Shown here piece by piece: positions 8,393-17,731 of a DNA stretch of 64,000 bases. The stretch covers positions 248,001-312,000 of the forward strand of contig NZ_CP098502.1 in the NCBI RefSeq assembly GCF_024220175.1. The letters are read 5' to 3'. The first letter of the stretch is position 1. Each line of letters opens with the position of its first letter. The translations under genes and the position numbers were made by a program. The DNA is from Paraconexibacter antarcticus. GTDB taxonomy: Bacteria > Actinomycetota > Thermoleophilia > Solirubrobacterales > Solirubrobacteraceae. The notes under the pieces are model-generated. The model was not told the DNA's origin. It searched no databases and worked only from the letters and a program-made list of their open reading frames with translations.

Positions 8393-10054
8393 GCCGAGGA
8401 CAACCAAGCCCCGACCGCGACCATCACTCCCGACACCGCGCTCGCCACCGGCGCATGGGTCAGCGGTAGCCAGCCGCTCAACTACAACGCCCAGGACAAC
8501 GTCGGCGTTCGGCTGGCGCGGCTCACAAGCGGCGACCAGGCAAGCGACGCCGACAACCGTTCGTGCGCCGTTGCGACGACGGATGGCGCATTCGCGAACC
8601 CGGCGCCGTGCGCCAATGGCCCTGGTCACCTCGTTGTCGACACGGCACGGTTTCCCGATGGAACACAGCAGGTCGCAGTGCAAGCTCAAGACACCGCAGG
8701 CAACCTCGGCCTTTCTCCGAGCGTCACGGCGCGTGTCGACAACACCCCGCCAGGACGAGTCGACGTCGGCCTCGAGGGAGGCGACGGCTGGCGCAACACG
8801 AACGACTTCGCCGCGTCATGGACGAACCCCGCGGAGAACGATCGAGCCCCAATCGTCGGCGCGACCTACAAGATCTGCTCGGCTTCAGCCTCGGGCACCT
8901 GCACACAGACCGATGTACCGGGCGACGGGATCTCGCGCATCCCACTGCAGGCTCCTGGCCCCGGGGAGTGGACGGTCTCCATGTGGCGTCACGACGCCGC
9001 AGGCAACACGGACCCCGACGCCGCGTCCGTGCCGGTGACGCTGCGCTACGACCCAGAACCGCCGCAGGTCAGCTTCAACCCGCCCGACGCAAGTGACCCG
9101 ACGCTCATCACCGCACCCGTGGTCGACAAGATCTCGGGCCTGGCCGACGGCTCGATCGAGATCAGCCCCGCCGGCTCGGGGACTTGGCAGGCGCTGAAGA
9201 CCACGACCGACGGAGGCCGCCTCGTCGCTCGCATCGACGACGCGACGCTGCCCGCCGGCAGCTACCAGGTCCGGGCGACCGCCCACGACCAAGCGCACAA
9301 CGAAGCCTCCACCACGCAGCGCTCTGACGGACAGCCGATGACGCTCACCCTCCCGCTGCGCATCGCCACCACCCTCGGAGCGGGAATCCCCCGAGAGCGA
9401 ATCGAACGCACGACGGTCCGCCGCCACGGCAAACGACGGGTCACGCAACGACGCGTCACCCGGGTCTTCCACAGCATCGCGCTCGCCCTCGGCCGACGCG
9501 CACAGATCGCGGGTCAGCTGACCAACCGTGACGGCCAGGGCCTCGCGGGCGCCGACGTTCAGGTCCTCGAGAGCTCGGAGACCACACCCGAGCATCTGAT
9601 CGGCGACGTGACCACCGATCCGGCCGGGCGCTTTACCTACACCGCATCGGGCACGACCTCACGAACTCTTCGCTTCACGTACGCGGGCTCGGCGGTGACG
9701 CTTCCGGCGCAGTCCTCCGTTCGCCTCGTCACCCCAGCCGCGAGTTCGCTGCGCGTGAACCGTTCCAGGGTGCTCAACGGCCAGTCGGTGACCTTCGGCG
9801 GGCATGTGGCGAGCGTCCCCGTTCCGGCCGGCGGGAAGCTTGTCCAGCTGGAGGTGCAGCTCGCAGGTCGGTGGCAAACCTTCCGGACTGTGCGCACAGA
9901 CCAGGCAGGAAACTGGTCGGTGCCCTACAAGTTCGCGAGAACCCGCGGCATCCAGTGGTACCGATTCCGTGTCGAGCTTCCGCGCGAAGCGGGCTACCCG
10001 TTCGCCGCGGGAACATCGAAGTCGATTCGCGTCCGGGTCAGGGGCCGCGCATGA
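8393..10054 (+). pseudogene. Large secreted Ig-like repeat protein, 5' end lost
   Basis: The frame is open from the IS1634 junction but has no start there or signal peptide; the first in-frame start is GTG 8678. What remains (about 553 residues) is a string of beta-sandwich repeats: NYNAQDNVGVRLARL and VAVQAQDTAGNLGLSPSVTA, then FAASWTNPAENDRAPIVGA, a segment PGPGEWTVSMWRHDAAGNTDP, then LPAGSYQVRATAHDQAHNEAS. It ends with a carboxypeptidase-regulatory-like domain (AQIAGQLTNRDGQGLAGADV) and a further Ig-like domain. Proteins with this repeat order are common as exported proteins in Thermoleophilia. They probably act at the cell surface, role unknown. Confidence 0.8.
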
Positions 10055-10094
10055 GCGGCCGCGGCTTTAAGGCAGGCAAGCGGAAGGAACGCAG

Positions 10095-10691
10095 ATGAAG
10101 GTACCCAGGCCAAGGAGCGTGACTTACGCGAACGTGATGTCCACGCTCGCGGTCTTCATCGCGCTCGGCGGCAGTTCGTACGCTGCCTACTCCATCAGCG
10201 GAAGCCAGATAAAGAACCGATCGATCATCGGCCTCAAGCTCCGTCACAACACGCTGACGGGCACCCAGATCCGCGAGGCATCGCTCGCCGCCGTACCTCG
10301 CGCGTTCAACGCCGCACGCGTCGGCGGCCTCACGTCCCAGGATCTCAAAATCAAGTGTCCGCCCGACACGCTCCCTGCGGCCGGAGTCTGCGTCGAGCGG
10401 ACCGCTCGGCCGCCGGCCGCGTACGGCAGCGCCGTGTCGACATGCATGCTTGTCGGCACGCCGCAGGCACCGGGTCGCCGGTTGCCGACGTACAACGAAC
10501 TCGCCGCTGCGTTCTCGGCGGTCGATCCCGCCCCGGGGGGAGAGCTCACCTCGAGCGTCTACCCGTCGAGCACCTCACCGGGGCACGTGGACGCGCTCTA
10601 CATCACTGACAAGTCCGGCGCGGTTGGGGTGACCCCCGACACCGCAGCCGGGAGCAAGGCCTACCGCTGCGTCACGGAGCCCCTGAACTGA
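10095..10691 (+). CDS. Exported protein of a Thermoleophilia-type family
   Basis: A 198-residue secreted or anchored protein. Its N-terminus (SVTYANVMSTLAVFIALGGS) is a signal or anchor helix of a kind I know repeatedly from Solirubrobacterales proteins, followed by a run of short beta-turn repeats (SQIKNRSIIGLKLRHNTLTG). The C-terminal part (CPPDTLPAAGVCVERT, then RRLPTYNELAAAF and KAYRCVTEP) resembles a small lectin-like or formylglycine-fold surface domain, with four or more cysteines. It follows the truncated secreted protein by 40 bases on the same strand, so the two were probably one unit. Function unknown. Confidence 0.85.
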   Translation: MKVPRPRSVTYANVMSTLAVFIALGGSSYAAYSISGSQIKNRSIIGLKLRHNTLTGTQIREASLAAVPRAFNAARVGGLTSQDLKIKCPPDTLPAAGVCVERTARPPAAYGSAVSTCMLVGTPQAPGRRLPTYNELAAAFSAVDPAPGGELTSSVYPSSTSPGHVDALYITDKSGAVGVTPDTAAGSKAYRCVTEPLN

Positions 10692-10864
10692 TATGGACGG
10701 CCGTTCGTCAACCTAGGGTCGGCGAAGTGGCGCATTAGCGCTCGTTCGTGTCTGTGCTGTCGGCTGGGTTGGTGGCGGTCCGGCAGGCTGTGCGCGACGC
10801 GCGGTCAGACTGATATGCGCGGGTTGGGTACCGCAGGACCAGGGGTTCGTCGTGGGGAGCCGCT

Positions 10865-12234
10865 GTCTAACATCGGGCGTGGCCGGCCCCCTGACGAGGG
10901 CGGGTTGCTCATAGTTCAGCCGCGGGTTCCCCGCGCGGTGCCGGGCCGCCACCGACCCAGCCGACGGGATGTCGCCGGGTTCAGGTCACTCGATCTGGCC
11001 GATCGCCCACGTGAATCCGGCGAGCTCGCGCGCTGCGGCGACGGCGATGATCGTGCGGCGTTTGCCGCGCTGCTCAAGGCGGTTCCATGTGCGATACAGA
11101 CGCCGCTGCGCGGTCCAGGCGATCGCGACCGCTTCGGCGGGCTGCCCGTCGTGGCGATCGCTCAGCGCCTTGGTGACCCGCGGCGCCTTGCGGTAGTGCC
11201 AGGCAGCCTCGACGAGCAGCCGGCGCGCGTGCCCGGAACCGGTCTTCGTGATCGAGCCGAGGCGGCGACTTGAGCCGGTGGTGTGCTCCGAAGGGACCAG
11301 GCCGATGTAGCTCATGAGCTGCTCGGCCCGGGCGAACCGGGCGAAGTCGCCGACCTCCGAGCACAGCCCGGCGGCGGTGAGCGTGTCGATCCCGCGAAGG
11401 CACCGCAGCCGGGCGACCTGCACGCCCCACGGTGAGCTCGGAAGCATCCTCGTGATCTGCGCCTCGAGCTGATCGCGGCGATGCACGAGCACGTCGGCCG
11501 CGCCGCGCAGGTCCAGCAGCGTCGCCTGCGCCGCGGGCCACACGAGGTCGACCTGATCCAGCCAGTCACGGTGGCGCTGCGTCCATGCCTTGCCGTCATC
11601 GAAGCGATGGTCGTGACGCAGCAGCAGCTTCGACAACCGGTGGCGGGCACGCATCAGGTCCACCCGCACGGCCTCGCGCGCCCGGATCAGATCGCGCAGC
11701 GCCTCCTCCTCGTGGCCCGGCACCCGCACCGGATGCAGCTTCCCCGCCCAGAGCAAACGCACGAGCAGTTCGGCGTCACGACGATCAGTCTTCACCCGGT
11801 CACCCGACGCCCGCGGGATCTTGCTCGGCGCCGCGACCACGCACGACACCTGCCGCGCCGCGAGCTCCCGCGCCAACCCGTACCCGGTCGGCCCGGCCTC
11901 ATACGCCGCCCGCACCGGCCTGGGCAGTGCGGCGCACAACCTGGCCGCCTCACGCACGTCACCGCGCAACGCGAACCACTGAAGCTCGCCGCTCTCAGCA
12001 TCGAGCACCGCCGCCACGATCTTCGCGGCGTGTACGTCCAGACCAACGAGGCTTCTAGCCTTCGTCATGGCCGGTCTCCTCCTCTGTGGTTGTGGGCCGC
12101 TGCGCGGCTGCAACCGCACAGCTCAAACGTCACCCCACGACCCTTCGCGAGGGACCGGCCACTTCTACCGCCCGCCTCAGACAGACGACTCAGAACCACC
12201 GCCGCCAGCGACGGCCCGATCCATATGGTCTAAC
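10865..12234 (-). mobile_element. IS110-family insertion sequence (ends tentative)
   Basis: IS110 elements lack terminal inverted repeats, so ends are hard to see. GTCTAAC occurs at 10865-10871 and at 12228-12234; taken as the shared core it gives an element of about 1.37 kb with about 115 bp after and 160 bp before the transposase, sensible for the family. The 5' non-coding part (12069-12227) is where IS110-group elements encode their bridge RNA. The stretch 10692-10864 outside it has no gene that I can support. Confidence 0.5.
10986..12068 (-). CDS. IS110-family transposase
   Basis: A 360-residue recombinase of the IS110 type. The N-terminal RuvC-like DEDD domain shows LVGLDVHAAKIVAAVLD, EAGPTGYGLAREL and the conserved KTDRRDAELLVRLL. 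The C-terminal transposase_20 domain with the catalytic serine region shows LRCLRGIDTLTAAGLCSEVGD, YIGLVPSEHTTGSSRR and GSITKTGSGHARRLLVEAAW. ATG 12068 opens the conserved MTKARSLVGLDV; upstream residues are from the element end. It appears intact. Confidence 0.95.
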   Translation of the reverse strand: MTKARSLVGLDVHAAKIVAAVLDAESGELQWFALRGDVREAARLCAALPRPVRAAYEAGPTGYGLARELAARQVSCVVAAPSKIPRASGDRVKTDRRDAELLVRLLWAGKLHPVRVPGHEEEALRDLIRAREAVRVDLMRARHRLSKLLLRHDHRFDDGKAWTQRHRDWLDQVDLVWPAAQATLLDLRGAADVLVHRRDQLEAQITRMLPSSPWGVQVARLRCLRGIDTLTAAGLCSEVGDFARFARAEQLMSYIGLVPSEHTTGSSRRLGSITKTGSGHARRLLVEAAWHYRKAPRVTKALSDRHDGQPAEAVAIAWTAQRRLYRTWNRLEQRGKRRTIIAVAAARELAGFTWAIGQIE

Positions 12235-13803
12235 GAGGTCTTCGGGACACTTGGCGCCGACGGCACCAAGCACGCGTTCCACACCTACTCGATGCGCCAG
12301 GCCATCGAGGAGGACTTCATCGAGGACGTCCTGCGCAACTACACGACCTACGAGGAGATGCTGCGCCTCGAGGACCAGGCGCAGCGCCAAGTCGAGCTCC
12401 CCAAGGGAAAGGCGTCAAGCGCCCTCTCGCGCTTCGCGAAGTTCCATCCGTACCTCAAGGCGCAGAAGGCCGTCGTCGTGCTCGACCACTACGAGCGGAT
12501 CGTCCGCGCCCACGTGGGCGGACAGGCGAAGGCGATGGTCGTGACGGCCAGCCGCGAGGAGGCAGTCCAGTGGAAGCGCGCGCTCGACAAAGAGATCGCC
12601 AAGCGACGGTCGGACACCAAGACACTTGTCGCGTTCTCGGGCGAGGTGACCATCACCCATCCCGAAGCGGACAACCTCGGCGAGGAGTACACCGAGCCGC
12701 AGATGAACACCGTCGACGGGCGCTCGCTGCCCGAGAAGCAGCTGCCCGACGAGTTCGACAAGCCGGCCTACGGGCTGCTCGTCGTGGCCGAGAAGTACCA
12801 GACCGGTTTCGATCAGCCCAAGCTCGTGGCGATGTACGTCGACAAGACACTCACCGGCGTCAACACGGTTCAGACGCTGTCACGGCTGAACCGGACGCAC
12901 CCGCTGAAGACCGAGACGTTCGTGCTCGACTTCGTCAACGACGCCGAGCACATCCGAAAGGATTTCGAGCCGTTCTACGGTCGGACTGAGGCGACGCCGA
13001 CCGACATCGACGTGCTGTTCGACGCCGAGAAGAAGCTGCTGAGCCACGGGGTCATCTACCCGGCCGAGGTCGACGCCTTCGCTGTCGCGTGGTTCGTCGT
13101 AAGCGAGCCAGACCACTCGGCTCTTTCGGGTCGCACCCAGGGGGCGTTCGACCGCGCCACCGACCTAGCCGATGAGAAGCTCGACGAGTTCCGCGACGAC
13201 CTCGACCGCTTCGTCCGGTTCTACTCGTTCCTCTCGCAGGTCGTCCCGTACCTCACCGAGAGCAGCGAGAAGCTCTACGCATTCTCGCGCTTCCTCGCCC
13301 TCCGGCTACGGGAGCGCCGCGTCGGAGGCGGGCTCTCCGTCGACGTCTCGCTCACGCACTACCGGCTCACCGAGGTCGCGACCCACACGATCAAGCTCGG
13401 CGACGAAGAGGTCGGACCAGGATCCGCGATCGGCGGCGACGGCACCGGACGCCGAGGCGACATCCCGGTGACGCTCCTCGGCGAGCTCGTCGAGCTCTTC
13501 AACCAGCGCTTCGGCGAATCGCTCACCGACGCCGACGCAGTCCACCCGGCCCAGGCGCTCATCGACCACATCGACCGCGAGCAGTCAGGGACCCTGAGAC
13601 CGCAGGCGGCGAGCAACGACTTCGACGACTTCCTGCGCGGCAAGGAGCCGTTCGTCATCGACGGCGCGCTCGACGCAGGCAAAGTGTCCGCCGACTTCTT
13701 CCGTGGCGTGCTCGACGACGAAGACTTCCGACGCCGGACCACCTACCTCGCGATGCGCGTGCTCTACGACCGCTACCGCGACGCCCCAGTCGCGGACCAC
13801 TGA
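12229..13803 (+). pseudogene. hsdR: Type I restriction enzyme HsdR, C-terminal half only
   Basis: The frame begins at the IS110 edge without its own start. From NEVFGTLGADGTKHAFHTYS on it matches the second helicase (RecA-like) domain and the C-terminal domain of HsdR: SMRQAIEEDFIEDVLRNYTT, LLVVAEKYQTGFDQPKLVAM (motif V region) and TLSRLNRTHPLKTETFVLDF (motif VI). The PD-(D/E)XK nuclease and the first helicase domain with Walker A are missing, so it cannot cut DNA. No hsdM or hsdS is in the window. An apparent start at GTG 12067 lies inside IS110 sequence. Confidence 0.88.
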
Positions 13804-13848
13804 CGCGTCGAGTGAGACCTCCGTGCGTTGCGTGCGTGCGCGGGTGGG

Positions 13849-13897
13849 TGTTCGTTTCTAGGTGTTCGTCTCTTGCTGTTCGTCTTAGGAGACGAAC
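13849..13897. repeat. Three 14-bp direct repeats ending in a hairpin
   Basis: TGTTCGT begins at 13849, 13863 and 13877, giving three near-identical 14-bp units. The last one is also the left arm of a perfect stem, GTTCGTCT (13878-13885) with AGACGAAC (13890-13897), around a TAGG loop. It lies 46 bases after the hsdR stop. Purpose unknown. Confidence 0.75.
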
Positions 13898-13901
13898 AGG
13901 T

Positions 13902-14056
13902 CGCCGCCCCGCCTCCGGCCCAGATCCCGCATCAGGCCTGGGCTTTCGAGGAAGGGGGGTCCACCGCTTCGCGCTGGACCCCCCTTCCTCGACCTGCAAA
14001 AAGAAACAGGCAGGGCAGCCCAGGCAAGAAAGGGATGGGCCGGAGGCGGGGCGGCG
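13902..14056. repeat. Nested long inverted repeat
   Basis: Three stems nest inside each other. The outer arm 13902-13922 pairs perfectly with 14036-14056 (21 bp); the middle arm GCCTGGGCT (13936-13944) pairs with AGCCCAGGC (14017-14025); the inner arm 13947-13963 pairs perfectly with 13975-13991 (17 bp) and its loop can itself form CGC-TTC-GCG. The whole is a 155-nt near-continuous hairpin in a 387-base gap between hsdR and the next gene. It may be a structured RNA, a strong terminator or a small inverted-repeat transposon. Nothing else in 13804-14190 looks like a gene; 14085-14110 is A-rich. Confidence 0.8.
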
Positions 14057-14190
14057 GCAAGGCAGAAGCAGTGCAGGAGCAGGATGAGTAAGAAGAAGAA
14101 AGGAAAAAGCAATCAGGGGCCGGAACGGGTCGATGGGGGAGGTCGTCGTAGGACGAGGGGGAGCGGTCGGGGCAAGGTTGCAGGAGTGGA

Positions 14191-15378
14191 ATGGCCAGAG
14201 GGAAGAAGTCGGCTCGCGGGGAGGTCGATCTCGCGACGTTCGAGTGCGACCGCAGGGTGCTCGACGTCGTCGTCACCGGGGGTTTGGTCTCCTCCCTCCG
14301 CCGGTACTCTCGGTGCGTGAGCGAGTCCGCTCTAGGTCGACACGGCATGCCGGTGGTCCGGGTAGTCCAGCTCGGATTTCGGGACGCCGCCCAGCGTGCT
14401 TTCAGCGAGGCGCTGACAATCCGAGATGCCGACGACCTCGCGGCTTACGTCGCCGTCGTCGGAGCCCCCGTCTTCGATGGGACGATCAAGGGAAGGCTCG
14501 ATCTCGCCGACGTCGCCGGCCGCTACGCGGCTGCGGTCGCCGCGATCGATCAGTACCCGGGGATGGACCCCGACCCCGACCAGCGTTTCTTGCGGGTGGT
14601 CGCGAAGCTCAGCCACGACGCCGGGTGGGACGCGCGGAGCATGGCCGCCGGCCGCACCCTCGTAGATCCGCACGCGCTCGACGGACTCCAGCTTCGGTTT
14701 CAGGACTTCATGCCCATCAACGCGGCGATCCTGCGCGACGGCGCCCGACGGCTCCTTCACGCCGCGGTCGCACCCGAGGTCAGCGCGCAGGACCTGCTGC
14801 GTTTCCGCGCACCGCTGGACTCGGCGATGAGCGTCCTCGTGTTGCCCGTGTGCGCCGAGTGGCTCGACGCGCGTGAGGCAGCGAGTTGGGGCATCGGGCT
14901 CGTCGTCGAGGCGCTCACGCCCGGCAGCGCGCGCGTCGTCGATGGCCGCCCCGATCCACCCGGGGGACGTGGCCGGGAAGGTCTGTCCGCCGCGATCGCG
15001 GCGAGCGCCTGGCTCCTCGGCGGACCGTCGATCGACACGGCCGAGGAGGATCCAGACCACGCCTCGTCGGCGGCACCGCCTGTAGCTGTCGCGCGGGCGG
15101 CGGAGCTCATCGTCTCAAGCGCCGCGATGCTCTTTGCTGCCAGCGACGGCCAAGCCGCCCGTCTGGGACCTACGGACATCGCCGAGCACCTCAAAAACAG
15201 CGTCCGATGGATCTTCGACGGCTTCAACGACGCGCTAAGGGGAATCACGAGCCCTCGTGACCGGCACCTCCGGACCGAGGGCGCCGCTCGGTCGCTGGTG
15301 TGGCTTACGCACGTCCCCGAACTCGAGCTCGAGGCCGGACTGCACCGGTTGCCGGACACGGATCGCTGGACCACCTAG
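14191..15378 (+). CDS. Hypothetical protein, about 395 residues
   Basis: A long plus-strand gene with good codon character, not recognised. It is mostly helical and alanine-rich with no obvious signal peptide, transmembrane segment or nucleotide-binding motif. Short motifs such as PGMDPDPDQRFLRVVAKLS and HLKNSVRWIFDGFNDALRG may help searching. ATG 14191 adds a lysine-rich lead (MARGKKSARGE); a GTG at 14317 is another possible start. The TAG stop at 15376-15378 lies exactly in the CTAG next to the IS982 element and appears to be native. The product is probably cytoplasmic. Confidence 0.65.
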   Translation: MARGKKSARGEVDLATFECDRRVLDVVVTGGLVSSLRRYSRCVSESALGRHGMPVVRVVQLGFRDAAQRAFSEALTIRDADDLAAYVAVVGAPVFDGTIKGRLDLADVAGRYAAAVAAIDQYPGMDPDPDQRFLRVVAKLSHDAGWDARSMAAGRTLVDPHALDGLQLRFQDFMPINAAILRDGARRLLHAAVAPEVSAQDLLRFRAPLDSAMSVLVLPVCAEWLDAREAASWGIGLVVEALTPGSARVVDGRPDPPGGRGREGLSAAIAASAWLLGGPSIDTAEEDPDHASSAAPPVAVARAAELIVSSAAMLFAASDGQAARLGPTDIAEHLKNSVRWIFDGFNDALRGITSPRDRHLRTEGAARSLVWLTHVPELELEAGLHRLPDTDRWTT

Positions 15379-16380
15379 ATGGTTCGTTCCACGGATCGGT
15401 CAGGCGTAGTAGGCAGTGAGGTTGCGTGGTGGGCGGCCGAGGCGTTCGTTGAGAGCGATCGCGGCGGTGAGAGCGAGGAACTTGGCGGCCAGGCGGGTGC
15501 GGAGCGTGTGGAGCTCGCGGGCGCGGTGGTCCTCGAGGTTGAGCATGTCTTTGCATGTCCAGAAGATCGATTCCACGCATTGCCGGATCGGGGCCAGGTG
15601 CGGCTCTTTGCCGGCCTCGTCCTTGCGTCGGGGGCGGACGATCGTGGCGCCGAGCGCGGAGGCTTGGGCGTGGAAGTCGCGGCCGGAGTAGCCCTTGTCG
15701 CCGATGACGGTGACCGGGCCGTTGCGGTGGCAGCGGGCGAGCATGTCCAGCGCGACGTCTCGTTCGCCCGTTTTCGGGGAGGTCAGGGCAAGGGCGCGTG
15801 GAGTGCCGTCGGTCGCGAACAGGCCGTGCAGGCGGAAGCCCCAGAAGAAGCGGGAATGGCTGGCGCAGTAGCCGTACTCCGCGGCGTTGCCCAGGGCGCT
15901 GCGGCGCGTCGTTTCGACCGAGCGACCGCATTCGACCGGTGTGCTGTCGACCACGAGCAGGTCGTCGTCAAAGCCGTTGGTGTGGCGGGCGAACTCGAGG
16001 ATCAGCGCTTCGATTTTGTCCGACAGGCGCTGGCGGCGTTTGACGAAACCCGGGCGCTTGGGCAGTCGCGGGAACAGGTGCCCCAAGCGATGCGGTGCCA
16101 TCGCCCAGAACTGCTCGTCAGAGCTGATCCGCAGTACCTGCTGAGCCACGCTCAACGTGACGACCTCCGCGTCGGTCAAGATCCGTTTGGCGTTCTTGCC
16201 CTTCGCAGGCAGGAGATCGTCGCAGGTGCAGTAAACAGCGATCAGCAGCAGGTCGAGGTCGGCGTCCATCGAGGCCCCCAGGGTCGGCGTTGGCGAGATA
16301 GCACCGCCGACTTCGACCTGCCTGCTTATGTCACCTGCCTACCCGACTCCTCCGCCCCCGCCGTGGAACGAACCATCTAG
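15375..16380 (-). mobile_element. IS982-family insertion sequence
   Basis: Perfect 20-bp inverted repeats CTAGATGGTTCGTTCCACGG (15375-15394) and its complement (16361-16380) bound the element. Their outer CTAG may be the target duplication. IS630 has inserted into the TA of the right-hand CTAG, so the two elements touch. Confidence 0.9.
15400..16269 (-). CDS. IS982-family transposase
   Basis: A 289-residue DDE transposase. It opens DLLLIAVYCTCDDLLPAKG and continues ILTDAEVVTLSVAQQVLR, the usual IS982 start. Catalytic acidic residues are seen in DDLLVVDSTPVECGR, VTVIGDKGYSGRDFH and the C-terminal VESIFWTCKDMLNLEDHRAR. Conserved YGYCASHSRFFWGFRLHGL precedes the second aspartate. No break is visible. 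Transcription is toward the 14191-15378 gene. Confidence 0.93.
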   Translation of the reverse strand: MDADLDLLLIAVYCTCDDLLPAKGKNAKRILTDAEVVTLSVAQQVLRISSDEQFWAMAPHRLGHLFPRLPKRPGFVKRRQRLSDKIEALILEFARHTNGFDDDLLVVDSTPVECGRSVETTRRSALGNAAEYGYCASHSRFFWGFRLHGLFATDGTPRALALTSPKTGERDVALDMLARCHRNGPVTVIGDKGYSGRDFHAQASALGATIVRPRRKDEAGKEPHLAPIRQCVESIFWTCKDMLNLEDHRARELHTLRTRLAAKFLALTAAIALNERLGRPPRNLTAYYA

Positions 16381-17462
16381 TGTTCTGATCGGTTAGTTTC
16401 GTTGCAGCGGATGGCGATGGATTCGAGGATCTCGTCGCTGCTCTTGGTCCAGGTGAACGGTTTGGGGTCCTCGTTCCAGGTCGCGACCCAGTTGGTGATG
16501 TCCATGTTCAGCTTGCGAACTGAGCGATGAGCTGAGCGCTGCAGCAGCTTGCGGGTCAGCTCGGCAAACCAGCGCTCGACGAGGTTGATCCAGCTGCTGC
16601 TGGTCGGGGTGAAGTGCAGCACGAACCGGGGGTGCGCTTTGAGCCAGCGCTGGATTGCCGGGGTCTTGTGCGTGCTGCTGTTGTCGAGGACCAGGTGCAC
16701 GTCCAGGTCGGCCGGGACGGCCTTGTCGATGCGCTGAAGGAACTTCTTGAACTCGACGGCGCGGTGGCGCTGGTGCAGTGCGCTGATGACCTGCCCGCTT
16801 CTCACGTCCAGCGCGGCGTAGAGGCTTGAGGTCCCGAAGCGCTTGTAGTCGTGGGTCACGCGCTCAGGGGTCCCGGGGCGCATCGGCAGGATCGGGGCGG
16901 TGCGGTCCAGTGCCTGGATCTGGGACTTCTCATCAACGCACAGCACGACAGCTCTTTCGGGCGGGTTGAGGTAGAGGCCGACGACGTCGTGGACCTTGTC
17001 GACGAACAACGGATCCTTGGACAGCTTCCACTTCTCCTGGCGGTGCGGCTGCAACCCGTACGCGTGCCAGATCCGCAGGACCGCGTTCTGCGTCAGGCCG
17101 GCCTCCTTGGCCATCGACCGCGTCGACCAGTGCGTGGCGTCCTTGGGCGTGGACTCCAAAGTCTTGACCACCACCGCCTCCACATCCTCATCGGTGATCG
17201 TCCGCGGGCGCCCCGGACGCGGCTCATCCAGCAGCCCGTCCACGCGCCGCTCGACAAACCTGTTGCGCCACCGCGTGACCGTCGGCCGGCTCACACGCAA
17301 CCGCTGCGCGATCTCCGTGTTCGTCCGCCCGGCCGCCGCCTCCAACACGATCTGTGAGCGCTGCGCCAACCCCCGGGCGCTCTTGCGGCGCCGCGCGAAG
17401 CCCTCCAGAACGGCGCGCTCCTGGTCGGTCAACACGATCTCACGGGCGGCAGCGATAGGCAT
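16377..17462 (-). CDS. IS630-family transposase
   Basis: A 361-residue transposase with an N-terminal Homeodomain-like HTH (RTNTEIAQRLRVSRPTVTRW and RNRFVERRVDGLLDEPRPGR) and a DDE_3 catalytic domain. The catalytic residues lie in AVVLCVDEKSQIQALDRT, DVHLVLDNSSTHKTPAIQRW and TPTSSSWINLVERWFAELTR. ATG 17462 is preferred; an earlier start at 17486 is in the end repeat. The stop codon TAG uses the TA target duplication plus the next host base, so it is completed outside the element. The copy seems intact. Confidence 0.95.
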   Translation of the reverse strand: MPIAAAREIVLTDQERAVLEGFARRRKSARGLAQRSQIVLEAAAGRTNTEIAQRLRVSRPTVTRWRNRFVERRVDGLLDEPRPGRPRTITDEDVEAVVVKTLESTPKDATHWSTRSMAKEAGLTQNAVLRIWHAYGLQPHRQEKWKLSKDPLFVDKVHDVVGLYLNPPERAVVLCVDEKSQIQALDRTAPILPMRPGTPERVTHDYKRFGTSSLYAALDVRSGQVISALHQRHRAVEFKKFLQRIDKAVPADLDVHLVLDNSSTHKTPAIQRWLKAHPRFVLHFTPTSSSWINLVERWFAELTRKLLQRSAHRSVRKLNMDITNWVATWNEDPKPFTWTKSSDEILESIAIRCNETNRSEH

Positions 17463-17508
17463 GAAGTATCCATGCCCCCGCTGCAACAGAACTAATCAAT
17501 CAGGACAC
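16380..17508 (-). mobile_element. IS630-family insertion sequence flanked by TA
   Basis: Inverted ends start GTGTTCTGATCGGTTAGTTT at 16380 and, on the other strand, GTGTCCTGATTGATTAGTTC from 17508. TA dinucleotides (16378-16379 and 17509-17510) flank it, the usual IS630/Tc1 target duplication. It inserted in the CTAG next to IS982. Confidence 0.93.
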
Positions 17509-17731
17509 TAGCGGGGGCCAGGTCGCCCGCCCGTCCCTCTTGTGCGGCAGAGGCGCATGGGAGGGACCACGACAACCAACCGCTCAACCCCGGCCGGCCA
17601 GCACGCGAGCGACCCCCTTTCGAGCGGGCCGCGGCGCGCGGCGACCGCGGATCGCCGCCGCTCTCTGGGCCTCGTGAACGGGCGAGTGCGCCCGTCGGCC
17701 AGCGCTTGCGTGTCCCCGTGCTCGGTGGACA

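Noticed and set aside
10865..12234. Idea that excising IS110 at the GTCTAAC copies restores hsdR
   Set aside because: Joining the flanks gives GVRRGEPLSNEVFG, which does not continue the helicase domain, so hsdR is not simply interrupted; it is truncated.
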